From NCBI RefSeq assembly GCF_042678185.1, contig NZ_JBHUDQ010000015.1: DNA of 64,000 bases. The stretch is one strand, 5' to 3'. Position numbers and translations under genes: made by a program. Positions 52,457 through 61,659 of the stretch are shown here, piece by piece; position 1 is the first letter of the stretch; every line of letters starts with the position of its first letter. Source of the stretch: Ramlibacter ginsenosidimutans (GTDB lineage Bacteria; Pseudomonadota; Gammaproteobacteria; Burkholderiales; Burkholderiaceae_C). Under the pieces are notes generated by a model. The model was not told the origin of the DNA. It worked only from the letters and a program-made list of their open reading frames with translations, and did no database searches.

Positions 52457-55400
52457 TCCGCGCCCCCTGGCACGCCCGCCCGGCCGGCGTCGCTGGGCGT
52501 GCGTTGCCGCGCACTGGCGCGCCTGGCTGGCCTGCGCCCTGCTCCTGCTGTTCGCCGACGGCCTGTTCGCCGCGCAGCCCACGCCGCACGCCCGGGCCGG
52601 CGTGATCGACCTGACCGCACCCGGCGCGCTCGGCACCGGCCGTGCCCTGGAAGGCGAGTGGGGGTTCGCGTGGGAGCGTTTCCTCGACCCCGCCGCCAAC
52701 GAGCCGGCCCCCGCGTTCGCACCGGTGCCCGGCGTCTGGAACGAACTCACGGCCGACGGCAAGCCGCGCGGCCCTGACGGTTACGGCACCTACACGCTGC
52801 TCGTGCGCTGCCCGGAGGGCCGCCAGCTCGCCCTCTCGGTGCCGCCGCAACGCACCGCCATGCGCATGTACGTCAACGGGCAGCTCGTGGCCGTGCAAGG
52901 ACTGCCCGGCACCCGCGCGGACGAGGCGCAGCCAGCGATCGGGCGGCGTGCGGTGCTCACGGACTCCTTCGCGTGCCCGCTGCACGTGACCCTGCACCTG
53001 TCCAACTGGTCGCATCGCGCCGGCGGCGTGATCCGCGCGCCGGTCGCCGGCCCCATCGAGCAACTCTCGCAGGATGCGCAGCAACGCTTCGCGCTGGACA
53101 CGCTGCTGGTCGGCGGCTACCTGGTGCTGAGCATCTCGCCGCTGTTCTTCTTCCTCGTGCGCCCGAAGGAGAAGGCCCCGCTTTACTTCGGCCTGTTCGC
53201 TCTGGCCCAGACGGTCTACACCGACATGACCGGCGAGCGCCTGCTGCTGCAGCTCACCACCGGACCGCAGACCGCGTGGGAGCTGTACCTGCACACCGAG
53301 TATTCGGCCTGGCTCGTGTCGATGGGCCTGTTCGCGCTGCTGATCGACAAGCTGTTCCCGCGCACCATGCGCGCGGGCCTGCTGCGCCTGCTGGTGGGCG
53401 CATGCGGATTCGGGCTCGTGTTCGTGCTGCTGACGCCCGCGCGCGTCTACAGCCGCTACGTGCTGTACGGGCAGTTGCTCGGCGTGAGCATTGCCCTGTA
53501 CTCGGCGTGGTGCCTCGCCCGTGCGGCGCGCCAGGGCCGCCCCGACGCCGGCGTCGTGCTCGGCGGACTGGCCTGCCTGGGCGTCGTGCTCACCGTGAAC
53601 ATGGTCCAGCTCTCCGGCGACATGACGCAGCGGGGCATCACCGCCGTGGGCCTGCTCGCCTTCGTGCTGACACCAGGCATCGTGCTGCTGCGCCGGCTGG
53701 GCCGCGCGCTGAACGTCGAGGAACAGCGCAGCGCGGGCGAACGCGAGAAGGTGGACCTGCTGGTGCGGGCCACCCACGCCGGCATCCTGGACTGGGACTA
53801 CACGCGCAACCTCACGCGCTACTCCGACCGGCTGCTGGAGATCATGGGCTACCCGCCGGGAACGGACACGAGCGAGTGGCCGCGTTTCTTCCGGCACATC
53901 GCGCCGGAGGACCGCGAGCGGGTGCAGGAGAGCTTCATGACGCAGCTGCGGGATCGCTCGGTGCGCGGCGGGGAGATGAAGCACCAGCCGCTGGAATACC
54001 GCCTGCTGCGGCAGGACGGCAGCGTCGTGTGGGTGCACGCCGAGGCGATCAGCCTGCGCGGGGCGGACGGACGCACGCTGCGCTACATCTGCTCGTTCCT
54101 GGACATCACCGACCACCGCGCGGTCGCCGAAGGGCTCGAGCGCCAGAACGCCGCACTCGCCGAGAACGCGCGGCTGCGCGAAGACGTCGAGCGCATGTCG
54201 CGGCACGACCTGAAGACACCCCTGAACAGCATCATCGGGGTCGCGCGCCTGATCCGGGAGGATGCACGCGTGCCGCAGGAACAGCGCGAGCTGCTGGGCA
54301 TCGCGGAGCGCGCGGGCTACCGCATGCTGGAGATGGTGAACCTGTCGCTGGACCTCTCGCGCATGGAGCTGGGGACCTACGACTTCCGGCCGCAGGCGGT
54401 GAACCTGCTGGACGTGATCGACCGCGTGCAGCTGGACCTGCAGCCGATGGCGCAGGCCGCGCAGGTGCGCGTGCGGCTGGAGACGCCGCCGCATGCGCCG
54501 ATGTATGCGCGCGCGGAGGAGCTGCTGTGCTACTCGATTCTCGCCAACCTGCTGAAGAACGCGATCGAGGCCTCGCCGCGGAACGGTGTCGTGACGCTGC
54601 GCCTGCAAGGCGGCGACCCGATCCGCGTGCAGGTGCACAACGCGGGCGCCGTGCCGCAGCCCATCGTCACCCGCTTCTTCGACAAGTACGTCACCGCCGG
54701 CAAGAGCGGCGGCACCGGCCTGGGCACCTATTCGGCCCGGCTGATGGCGCGCGTGCAGAACGGCGAACTCGAGATGCAGACGGACGCGGCCGGCACGCTG
54801 CTCACGCTGAGCCTGCGCGCACTCGGCGACGAGCAACTGCCGCCCGCCCGGCGCGCGCAGCCCGCCCTCGCGCCGGCGCCGCGCGCGGACGGCTCGGACT
54901 TCCCCGCTAGCCGCCTCCTGCTGGTCGACGACGACGAATACAACCGGCTGCTGCTGATGCGCTACCTGCCCTCGCCGCCGTTCACCGTGGAGACTGCAGC
55001 GAACGGCGCGGCCGCGGTCGAAGCCGTGGCCCGCCAGTGGCCCGACTTCGTGCTGATCGACATGGAAATGCCCGTGATGAACGGGCTCGAGGCGGTCGCC
55101 TGGATCCGTGCGCGCGAACGCGAGGCAGGCCGCAAGCGCTGCGCGATCGTGATGATGTCGTCGAACGACGACCCGGAGTCGATCCGGCGCGGGCTGGCCG
55201 CCGGCAGTGACCGCTACCTCGCCAAGCCCTTCACGCGCGAGGCCTTGCTCGCCCTGCTGCACCTGCTGGCGCAAGGCGGGCCGCCGCTGCCGGCGCAGGC
55301 GCTGCTGCCGGAGGCTGCGCCGCAGGGTCCGCCGCTGACGCCCGAAGCCGCGGTGCGCGTCGACCCCGAGCTGCTGCACGAAGTGCCGGCCTTCCTCGCC

Positions 55401-55631
55401 TCGCGCCGCAAGATGGTCGATGCGATGGCCGAAGCCCTGGCGAGCGGCCAGCGCGAACAGTTGCACGCCGTGGCGCATCGCGCGGCTGGCGGGCTGGCGC
55501 TGTTCGGGTTCCAGTGGGCGGCCTGGCAATGCCGCGGCATCTCGGCGCGCGCGGCCGTCGGCGACGCCGCGGAACTCGGTGCGGACATAGCCCGGCTGCG
55601 CCGCCACCTCGACCAGGTGCAGGTGCAGTAG
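52419..55631 (+). CDS. Hybrid histidine kinase: 7TMR-DISM, PAS, kinase, receiver, Hpt
   Basis: A 1070-residue phosphorelay protein. A signal helix (CALLLLFADGLFA), a DISMED2 extracellular domain (about 60-220), seven-helix 7TMR (about 225-430), PAS (RATHAGILDWDYTRNLTRYSDRLLEIMGY, about 445), HisKA (SRHDLKTPLNSI, His near 595), HATPase (LLKNAIEASPRN, GTGLGTYSARLMA), REC (LLLVDDDEYN, Asp near 881 in LIDMEMPVMNG) and C-terminal Hpt (HAVAHRAAGGLALFGF, His near 1019). Start: GTG at 52419. No separate regulator is adjacent. It is the second 7TMR-DISM sensor within 8 kb. Confidence 0.92.
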   Translation: MTTSQPRDPPPSSPRPLARPPGRRRWACVAAHWRAWLACALLLLFADGLFAAQPTPHARAGVIDLTAPGALGTGRALEGEWGFAWERFLDPAANEPAPAFAPVPGVWNELTADGKPRGPDGYGTYTLLVRCPEGRQLALSVPPQRTAMRMYVNGQLVAVQGLPGTRADEAQPAIGRRAVLTDSFACPLHVTLHLSNWSHRAGGVIRAPVAGPIEQLSQDAQQRFALDTLLVGGYLVLSISPLFFFLVRPKEKAPLYFGLFALAQTVYTDMTGERLLLQLTTGPQTAWELYLHTEYSAWLVSMGLFALLIDKLFPRTMRAGLLRLLVGACGFGLVFVLLTPARVYSRYVLYGQLLGVSIALYSAWCLARAARQGRPDAGVVLGGLACLGVVLTVNMVQLSGDMTQRGITAVGLLAFVLTPGIVLLRRLGRALNVEEQRSAGEREKVDLLVRATHAGILDWDYTRNLTRYSDRLLEIMGYPPGTDTSEWPRFFRHIAPEDRERVQESFMTQLRDRSVRGGEMKHQPLEYRLLRQDGSVVWVHAEAISLRGADGRTLRYICSFLDITDHRAVAEGLERQNAALAENARLREDVERMSRHDLKTPLNSIIGVARLIREDARVPQEQRELLGIAERAGYRMLEMVNLSLDLSRMELGTYDFRPQAVNLLDVIDRVQLDLQPMAQAAQVRVRLETPPHAPMYARAEELLCYSILANLLKNAIEASPRNGVVTLRLQGGDPIRVQVHNAGAVPQPIVTRFFDKYVTAGKSGGTGLGTYSARLMARVQNGELEMQTDAAGTLLTLSLRALGDEQLPPARRAQPALAPAPRADGSDFPASRLLLVDDDEYNRLLLMRYLPSPPFTVETAANGAAAVEAVARQWPDFVLIDMEMPVMNGLEAVAWIRAREREAGRKRCAIVMMSSNDDPESIRRGLAAGSDRYLAKPFTREALLALLHLLAQGGPPLPAQALLPEAAPQGPPLTPEAAVRVDPELLHEVPAFLASRRKMVDAMAEALASGQREQLHAVAHRAAGGLALFGFQWAAWQCRGISARAAVGDAAELGADIARLRRHLDQVQVQ

Positions 55632-55647
55632 CGTACCCGCCAATGCA

Positions 55648-55669
55648 AAGGCGGCCCCATGGCCGCCTT
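55648..55669. terminator. Bidirectional hairpin between convergent genes
   Basis: The stem AAGGCGGCC (55648-55656) matches GGCCGCCTT (55661-55669) exactly, loop CCAT. It lies between the convergent hybrid kinase gene and the infA gene. Confidence 0.7.
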
Positions 55670-55690
55670 GTGCTGCGCAACGTGCGCCGG

Positions 55691-55954
55691 TCAGCGCCGG
55701 CGATGCTGCGGCGGCGGACCGCCCGTGTTGCGGTTGGGCAGGTGGCGGAACATGATGCGCCCCTTGGTCAGGTCGTACGGGGACAGCTCCAGGCTCACCA
55801 AGTCACCCGCGATGATGCGGATGTGGTTCTTGCGCATCTTGCCGCCGGTGTACGCGACCAGTTCATGACCGTTGTCGAGGATCACGCGGTAGCGCGAGTC
55901 CGGCAGGATTTCGGCCACGCGGCCGTTCATTTCAATCAGTTCTTCCTTCGCCAA
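55691..55954 (-). CDS. infA: Translation initiation factor IF-1 (second type)
   Basis: An 87-residue OB-fold protein: AKEELIEMNGRVAEILPDSRYRVILDNGHELVAYTGGKMRKNHIRIIAGDLVSLELSPYDLTKGRIMFRHLP, then a Pro/Arg-rich tail PPPQHRRR. Canonical IF-1 is 72 residues; the longer, tailed form is found as a second infA in Burkholderiales. The start is TTG at 55954, with AAGGAG 6 bp upstream. IF-1 binds the 30S A site. The usual infA of the str/spc region is expected elsewhere. Confidence 0.93.
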   Translation of the reverse strand: MAKEELIEMNGRVAEILPDSRYRVILDNGHELVAYTGGKMRKNHIRIIAGDLVSLELSPYDLTKGRIMFRHLPNRNTGGPPPQHRRR

Positions 55955-56073
55955 TGGGGCTCCTTCGGGCAGGCCTAGTACCGCGCAGCGGTACCCATGT
56001 CCCGCAATTGTAAGCGGAGCAGCCCTTCCCCGACACACCGAGGGGCCTTCGCCGGCGCGCGGATGAGACACAA

Positions 56074-56213
56074 ACGGAAGGCCGACAGCCGGACGCAGAG
56101 GTCGCACAAGAGCGAGAGGACGCAGAAAAGCAAAAGGACGCAGAAGGACTTCCACCTTCTCATGGAAGTCCTTCTGCGTCCTCTGCGAAACCTCTGCGTC
56201 CTCTGCGTCCGGG
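56074..56213. repeat. Long-hairpin repeat, GGACGCAGAGG family, copy 2
   Basis: Second copy of the element at 6923. Left arm GGACGCAGAGGTCGCACAAGAGCGAG..., right arm GGAAGTCCTTCTGCGTCCTCTGCG... pairing over about 60 bp around 56150-56163. Located between infA and gshA. Shared flanking GGAAGGCCGACA shows orientation is inverted relative to copy 1. Confidence 0.85.
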
Positions 56214-56265
56214 TGTTGGGTGTTCTCCCAGGACGGGTCACGGCCGCCCCCGCCCCGCCCCACCC

Positions 56266-57819
56266 TCAGACTGCGGCGAGCTGCGGCGCCACGGCCGCCT
56301 GCGTCAGTCCCAGCCGCTCCGGCGAGATGTATTGCTGCCGGTACTGCTCGAAGGGCATGGTGTCCCCGGCCTCGACCGCGGCCTGGTCCTGCAACGACTG
56401 CCGGACCAGCGCTTCCATGCGCGCTTCGAGGCCGCCGGTGAACGGCAGCTTCAGCAGCTTCGTCTTCGCCAGCACGGACTGCGCGAGAGTGAAGCGGCCG
56501 AAGCTGTTGTCGTGCTCGCGCGCCATCGCGGCCAGCACGCGCGCGGACGGCAGCATGTCGGGGTTCTGCAGCAAGGCCTCGGCGGCGCGCAAGGCGTCGC
56601 CGTAGTCCGTCGTGTCGTGCACGGCGTCGAGTAGCGCCGCGATGGGAGCGCACTCGCGCACGATCTCCGCTCCCCAGTCGACCAACCGGACCTGGCGCCC
56701 GTCGCGCTCCAGCATCAGGGCCGGGTCACGCCCGTAGGCGGCCGTGCGGTGCTGGTTGCGCCCGAGCTCGGCGATCTCTTGCGGCGTGTCGTTCGGACTG
56801 CCCGCATACAGGCAGTGCAGCAGGAACACGTCGAGGAAGCGCATCGTCTGCGCCTTGATGCCGATGGGCACGAACGGGTCGAGGTCCATCAGCCGCACTT
56901 CCACGTACTCGACGCCGCGCTCGCGCAGCGCGTGCAGCGGACGCTCGCCGGGGCGGATGACGCGCTTGGGACGGATGGTGCCGTAGAACTCGTTCTCGAT
57001 CTGCAGCAGCGTGGTGGAGAGCTGGTTGTACTCGCCGCCGGGATTCATGATGCCGACCTTCTCGTACGCCGGGTACGGCTGGGTCAGCGCCTCGTGCAGC
57101 GAATCGGCATAGCCATCCAGGCTGTTGTAGCTCACCGAGAGGCTGGCCTGCGCTTCGCTCTGGTAGCCGAGGCGCCCCATGCGCAGCGACGTGCCATAGG
57201 GCATGTACACCGTGCCGGGCGAGAGCGTCTGCAGCTCGTGCCGGCGCCCGGCCACGAAGGTCGAACAGGCCGCCGGCGAAGCGCCGAAGAGATACAGCAG
57301 CAGGAAGGCGTGGCGGCGGAAGTTGCGGATCAGCCCGAAGTACTCGGCGTCGCTCACCCCCGGCAGCGACCAGTTGTAGTGGATGCCCGAGATGGTCTGC
57401 ATGCGCCGGCCGTAGCGGTGCGCGAGTCCCATGCGGTAGACGCTCTTGGCGCGGCCGACATTGGACGAGCCGTAGCGGCCGATGGGAATGTTCTCGTCGG
57501 CGGGCAGCGTGCACGGCATGCTGCTCACCCACATCATCTCCTCCCCCAGCGCGCGGTAGGTGAACTGGTGGACCTGCGTGAGCTCCTCGAGGCACTGCTC
57601 GACGCTGGCGTGCACGCCCGTGATCAGCTCCAGCTGCGACTCGCTGTAGTCGGTGGTGATGTTCGGATGCATCAGCGCCGAACCGAGCGCCGCCGGATGC
57701 GGGGTCAGCGCGAGCGCGCCGGTCGCGGTGGTGCGCAGGCTTTCCTTCTCGATACCGCGGCGGATGCCTTGCAGCCGCGCGGGCGCGAGCGTGCTCAAGG
57801 CTTGTTGCAGGTTGCTCAT
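56266..57819 (-). CDS. gshA: Glutamate-cysteine ligase
   Basis: A 517-residue proteobacterial-type gamma-glutamylcysteine synthetase, the first step of glutathione synthesis. Family motifs are GIEKESLRTT near residue 20, ITGVHASVEQCLEELTQ, and NWSLPG. Size matches E. coli GshA (518). The ATG at 57819 (MSNLQQALSTLAPARL) is chosen; an upstream start would add 32 odd residues. It stands alone. Confidence 0.95.
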   Translation of the reverse strand: MSNLQQALSTLAPARLQGIRRGIEKESLRTTATGALALTPHPAALGSALMHPNITTDYSESQLELITGVHASVEQCLEELTQVHQFTYRALGEEMMWVSSMPCTLPADENIPIGRYGSSNVGRAKSVYRMGLAHRYGRRMQTISGIHYNWSLPGVSDAEYFGLIRNFRRHAFLLLYLFGASPAACSTFVAGRRHELQTLSPGTVYMPYGTSLRMGRLGYQSEAQASLSVSYNSLDGYADSLHEALTQPYPAYEKVGIMNPGGEYNQLSTTLLQIENEFYGTIRPKRVIRPGERPLHALRERGVEYVEVRLMDLDPFVPIGIKAQTMRFLDVFLLHCLYAGSPNDTPQEIAELGRNQHRTAAYGRDPALMLERDGRQVRLVDWGAEIVRECAPIAALLDAVHDTTDYGDALRAAEALLQNPDMLPSARVLAAMAREHDNSFGRFTLAQSVLAKTKLLKLPFTGGLEARMEALVRQSLQDQAAVEAGDTMPFEQYRQQYISPERLGLTQAAVAPQLAAV

Positions 57820-57936
57820 GGGTCTGGTCTCTGGGATGCGCCCGGGTTCGTCGCGTGCGAAGTTAACACCTTTGCGGCATCCCTGCTTGTCCCGGCCAAG
57901 GCGGTGCGGCGGCACCTGTGCTAGGCACCGGCGGCC

Positions 57937-59547
57937 TCACCGCGACTCGCCTGGTTCGCCCTTGCGCGCGGGCAAGTCCACCATCACCGGCTGGCCCGGC
58001 GCGGTGCAGCCCATGTCGCAGCACTTGCCCGGCTGCCGGTTGCGCGTGATGGCGCGCGCCGGGTCGTGCAGCACGTCGCGATCGAGCAGCCGCTCCACCA
58101 GCTCCACCTTCGAGCCCACCGGGTAGTGGCGCCAGATCTCCTGCTTCATCGCGGCGGGCGAGCCGCCGCCGTGCAGGCTGATGAGGCTGTACCAGCCGCC
58201 CTGGTAGCCCGCCGTGAGGTCCTCGAGGAAGCGCGCGACCTCGATGCGCTTGTCGTAGGGCACGTCCGGATTCGCGCCCAACACCTCGGACAGCTTCGCC
58301 GCCGTCTCCGGGTTGTGGTCCTCGTCCGGCCCGGGCAAGGCCACCACCAGCCCACCGCTCACGTAGTGCGCGATGCGGTGCATGTCGTAGATCTGCGTGG
58401 CCAGCAGCAGCTTGCCCACGTTGGAGAACAGCGGGTCGGGCATGAAGCTCGCGCTGTGTTCGTCCGCCCGCCCGTACACGCTGGCGGCGACGCCGCAGGC
58501 GTAGAAGCCTTCGACGATCTTGATCAGCTCGACCATCTGCTCGCGCAGGTGCGACTCCTGGCCGGGGTCGAAGCCGTTGGCCTCGCACATGAGCGCACCC
58601 GCTCCGATCAGCAGGTCGCCGAAGCCGGCGCGCGCGGCGATGCAGGTCTGCCGGTGGTGCGTCGCATAGCTATAAGTAAGGTGGCCGCTGTGCTCCCACT
58701 CCCCGGCGTAGAACACCTGCTCCCAAGGCACGAACACGCGCTCGAACAGGCACACGGCCGTGCTCTGCCCGTACTTGCGCGAGAACAGCGCGTCGCCGTG
58801 CTCCAGCTTCTCGCCGGGGCGGCCCGCCGGGCGCGCGACGATGGTCAGGCCCGGCGCATCCACGGGCACGGCGCAGCACACGGCGAACGCGGCGTCCGCC
58901 TCGCCCATGTTGCGGCAGGGCATGACCAGCAGTTCGTGCACGTAGGGCGCGCCGGTGACGATCGCCTTGGTCCCCGAGATGACGATGCCATTGGCGTTGC
59001 GCTCCACGACGTGCACGTAGCTGTCCACGTTCGCCTGCTCGTGCGGGCGGCGGCTGCGGTCGCCCTTGGCGTCCGTCATGGCGACGCCGAGCGTCAGGTC
59101 CTGGTCCTGCACGCGGTGCAGGTACTCCAGGAAGCGGGCCGTGTGTTCGCGCGAGCCGCGGGCGTCGTCGATGCGCGCAGCGACCTGCCCGATCGCATTG
59201 AGCGCGTCGTGGGTGAGGTAACGCTGGGCGCAACCGGTTTCCTGGCACACGATCCGCACGGCCTCGAGCTTGTTCAGCAGGTCGCCGGCGCTGGTGTCGA
59301 TGTGGGTGAAGCGGTTCACGCGGCGCCCGCTCGTGTGCTGCACCGCCGTCATGAGCGGGGCCAGTTCACTGCGGTGCGCGACGTCGTAGGTGAGCGCGAT
59401 CGCGTTGATGCCGGGCTGGAGCGAGCGCGCGTCGGCCACGCTCTCGATCGCCTGGCCGTCGACGAACACGCGCGGGCGATAGCGCCGCAGCGACTCGCGG
59501 TAATCGGAGCCCGTCATCAGGGTCGCGCTGGCAGCCGGTGCGTTCAA
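57937..59547 (-). CDS. 4-hydroxyphenylacetate 3-hydroxylase/4-hydroxybutyryl-CoA dehydratase superfamily protein
   Basis: A 536-residue flavin-dependent, HpaB-family protein: GSDYRESLRRYRPRVFVDGQ at the start, SRRPHEQANVDSYVHVVERNANGIVISGTKA and FERVFVPWEQVFYAGEWEHSGHL (HpaB FAD-binding region), and a distinctive C-terminus GKCCDMGCTAPGQPV. The start is TTG at 59547 with AGGAGA 6 bp upstream; ATG 59517 is the alternative. Iron-sulfur ligands of 4-hydroxybutyryl-CoA dehydratase appear partly missing (only by memory alignment). Reaction unassigned. Confidence 0.85.
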   Translation of the reverse strand: MNAPAASATLMTGSDYRESLRRYRPRVFVDGQAIESVADARSLQPGINAIALTYDVAHRSELAPLMTAVQHTSGRRVNRFTHIDTSAGDLLNKLEAVRIVCQETGCAQRYLTHDALNAIGQVAARIDDARGSREHTARFLEYLHRVQDQDLTLGVAMTDAKGDRSRRPHEQANVDSYVHVVERNANGIVISGTKAIVTGAPYVHELLVMPCRNMGEADAAFAVCCAVPVDAPGLTIVARPAGRPGEKLEHGDALFSRKYGQSTAVCLFERVFVPWEQVFYAGEWEHSGHLTYSYATHHRQTCIAARAGFGDLLIGAGALMCEANGFDPGQESHLREQMVELIKIVEGFYACGVAASVYGRADEHSASFMPDPLFSNVGKLLLATQIYDMHRIAHYVSGGLVVALPGPDEDHNPETAAKLSEVLGANPDVPYDKRIEVARFLEDLTAGYQGGWYSLISLHGGGSPAAMKQEIWRHYPVGSKVELVERLLDRDVLHDPARAITRNRQPGKCCDMGCTAPGQPVMVDLPARKGEPGESR

Positions 59548-59611
59548 GGCCGTCTCCTGGAGGTGGAGCGGCCATTCTCGCGGCCCGGCGCCGCGCCGCC
59601 ATAGGGGATGT

Positions 59612-60217
59612 TCAGGAGGGATGGACGTCGCGGTGCTGCACGTCCTGGATCTCCTGTTCCAGCTGCCGCTGGCCGGCATCGAGCACCTGGTCGGCCTGCG
59701 GGTGCACCTGCCCCTGGGGCGACAGCTTGTCCACCATCTCCGGCATGATCTCGGCAAACGCCTGTGCGACCTGCTCTTCGGGCACGCCCAGGCGCTGCGC
59801 CATCTCGCGCAGGTCGTCCTGGCCGATCACCTGCTGCACCTTGCCGTCGTCCACCGGCTGGTTGTTGCCCGTGGAGACCCAGGACTGCGCCTGCGCGCCC
59901 ATGCCCTTCTGGCGGAAGCGGTCCAGCACCGCGTTGATGCCGCCATTGCGCTGGACCCAGCGCATCGCGAGCGGCAGCAGCATCACCAGCAAGGCCGTGT
60001 GGTTCGCGTAAGGACGCGTGCCGCCCGGCACCGGCGCGGCTTGCCGACCGCCGCCGCGCAGCACGCCGGCCAGCACGCTGCCCAGGGCCATGCCGCCCAA
60101 GGCCCGGCCCATGCCGCCGCCGGCAAGACCGCCGCCACCGCCGTTTCCTGCGCGGTTGGCCATTGCGTTGCCGAACAGTCCGCCGAGCACCTGGCCCAGC
60201 AAGGGGTTGTTGTTCAT
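59612..60217 (-). CDS. YidB family protein (DUF937)
   Basis: A 201-residue protein: MNNNPLLGQVLGGLFGNAMANRAG, then a Gly-rich segment, LLVMLLPLAMRWVQRNGGINAVLDRFRQKGMGAQAQSWVSTGNNQPVDDGKVQQVIGQDDLREMAQRLGVPEEQVAQ. The DUF937 core has the MMG..Q.WV.TGNN..V pattern. YidB is thought to interact with membranes or LPS; function is unclear. Gly-rich linker is unusual in length. Confidence 0.85.
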   Translation of the reverse strand: MNNNPLLGQVLGGLFGNAMANRAGNGGGGGLAGGGMGRALGGMALGSVLAGVLRGGGRQAAPVPGGTRPYANHTALLVMLLPLAMRWVQRNGGINAVLDRFRQKGMGAQAQSWVSTGNNQPVDDGKVQQVIGQDDLREMAQRLGVPEEQVAQAFAEIMPEMVDKLSPQGQVHPQADQVLDAGQRQLEQEIQDVQHRDVHPS

Positions 60218-60289
60218 TCGAAAGCTCCTTGTGTGGATGCTTTCGAGACTAGCGGAGCAGGCCGTCGGCGCTGTAGGCCGACGGAGCGC

Positions 60290-60964
60290 CTACCGGGGGC
60301 CAGCGGGCGACAACACGCGCGTGAGGAAGGCATCGAGGTGCTGGATTTCCAGCGGGCTGACCGAGTGGCCCATCGGGTAGGTGTGCCATTCGACGGGATA
60401 GCCCAGCGCCTGCAGCGCATCGCGCGAAGCCTCCGCGCGCTCGAGATGCACCACTTCGTCCTGCGTGCCGTGCGCAAGGAAGATCGGCGTGTGCTGGTTC
60501 GCGGGCGCGCGTTCCTTCGCGGTCGTGCTGGCGATCGGCAGGTAGCCGGACAGGCCCACGATGCCGGCCAGCTTCTCGCGATGGCGCAAGCCGGTGAGCA
60601 GGGCCATGGCGCAGCCTTGCGAGAAGCCCGCCAGCACGATGCGGTCCGCCGCGATGCCGCGATCCCGCTCGCGTGCGATGAGCTCCTCGACCATGGCTTG
60701 CGATTTGCGCAGCCCGGCTTCGTCCTGCGCCGCGTCGTCCTCGAAGCCGAAGATGTCGTACCAGGCACGCATGCGGTAGCCGTTGTTGATGGTCACCGGC
60801 ATCACGGGCGCATGCGGGAACACGTAGCGCACCGGTCCCACGCCGCGCAGCTGCAGTTCTTCCGCGACCGGGACGAAGTCATTGCCATCGGCTCCCAATC
60901 CGTGGAGGATGAAGATGGTTGCGGTGGGGTTGTCGCCCGTGACGGCCTCGATGACTTCCAGCAT
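60290..60964 (-). CDS. Carboxylesterase/phospholipase (PF02230 type)
   Basis: A 224-residue alpha/beta hydrolase of the carboxylesterase/acyl-protein thioesterase type: FILHGLGADGNDFVPVAEEL, RAWYDIFGF, nucleophile GFSQGCAMAL, and HGTQDEVVHLERAEASRDAL with the catalytic Asp/His GHSVSPLE. The ATG at 60964 has AAGGAGA upstream. It is divergent from the RaiA-like gene. Confidence 0.93.
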   Translation of the reverse strand: MLEVIEAVTGDNPTATIFILHGLGADGNDFVPVAEELQLRGVGPVRYVFPHAPVMPVTINNGYRMRAWYDIFGFEDDAAQDEAGLRKSQAMVEELIARERDRGIAADRIVLAGFSQGCAMALLTGLRHREKLAGIVGLSGYLPIASTTAKERAPANQHTPIFLAHGTQDEVVHLERAEASRDALQALGYPVEWHTYPMGHSVSPLEIQHLDAFLTRVLSPAGPR

Positions 60965-61088
60965 GTGTTCTCCTTGGCCCGCAAGCATACCGGCTGGCAA
61001 GCCGTGTCCGACAACGGGAAGCACTCCGTCCCACTTGCCCGCCAGCCCGGCCGTCCTCACCATGCTTCCACACGCGAAAGGAAACCGC

Positions 61089-61475
61089 ATGAAAGTGCAA
61101 GTCAACACCTCCAACGACATCGACAACAAGGAAGCCCTGGAGCGCTGGGCCGAGGACTACCTCAACGACCACCTTGCCCGCTTTGACCAGGACCTGACCA
61201 GCATCGAGGTGCAGATGACCGACGAGAACCACGCGGCCAAGGGAGGGGGTGTCGACAAGCGCTGCATGATGGAGGCCCGCGTCAACGGACGCGCGCCCGT
61301 CGCCGTCACCAACTACGCGGCCAACCAGGACCTCGCGTTCCGCGGTGCCGCCGAGAAACTGGCGCACGCGCTGGATCACGCATTCGGCAAGCTCGACCGG
61401 CGTGAACACCGCGAGCGCGAGACCATTCGCCGCGACACGGAGGTGATCGACCAGGTTGTACCGCCGCAGGCGTGA
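61089..61475 (+). CDS. HPF/RaiA family ribosome-associated protein
   Basis: A 128-residue protein: MKVQVNTSNDIDNKEALERWAEDYLNDHLARFDQDLTSIEVQMTDEN, then RCMMEARVNGRAPVAVTNYAANQDLAFRGAAEKLAHALDHAFGKLD. The beta-alpha-beta-beta-beta-alpha fold and charged surface of hibernation factors are recognisable. It may inhibit translation in stress. It has a CGAAAGGAAAC site before the ATG and is divergent from the esterase. Confidence 0.85.
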   Translation: MKVQVNTSNDIDNKEALERWAEDYLNDHLARFDQDLTSIEVQMTDENHAAKGGGVDKRCMMEARVNGRAPVAVTNYAANQDLAFRGAAEKLAHALDHAFGKLDRREHRERETIRRDTEVIDQVVPPQA

Positions 61476-61525
61476 GGCTGCGAGCAGCACTTCCAGCGCC
61501 CATCGGGGCAATTGATGCAGAAACC

Positions 61526-61612
61526 GTAGGCTGGTGGTGAGCCGCAGGCGAACCCCAGCTCGCTGCGCTACGCTGGATCGCTGGGGTTCGCGGTGCTCAC
61601 CGCCAGCCTACG
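61526..61612. repeat. Inverted pair of GTAGGCTGG repeats, left border of a composite palindrome
   Basis: Forward unit 61526-61559 and reverse unit 61580-61612, pairing with each other. Together with the reverse unit at 62011-62063 they flank a long inverted repeat. The gap 61476-62074 (about 600 bp) holds no gene, only this composite element. Confidence 0.85.
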
Positions 61613-61659
61613 AGTACGCGCGCCGTCGAGTCTTCGGCGCAGGGGCCCGACTGCCCATC

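Noticed and set aside
52311..55643. An 1110-residue minus-strand frame opposite the hybrid kinase
   Set aside because: Antisense shadow; the plus strand has continuous domain motifs for the kinase.
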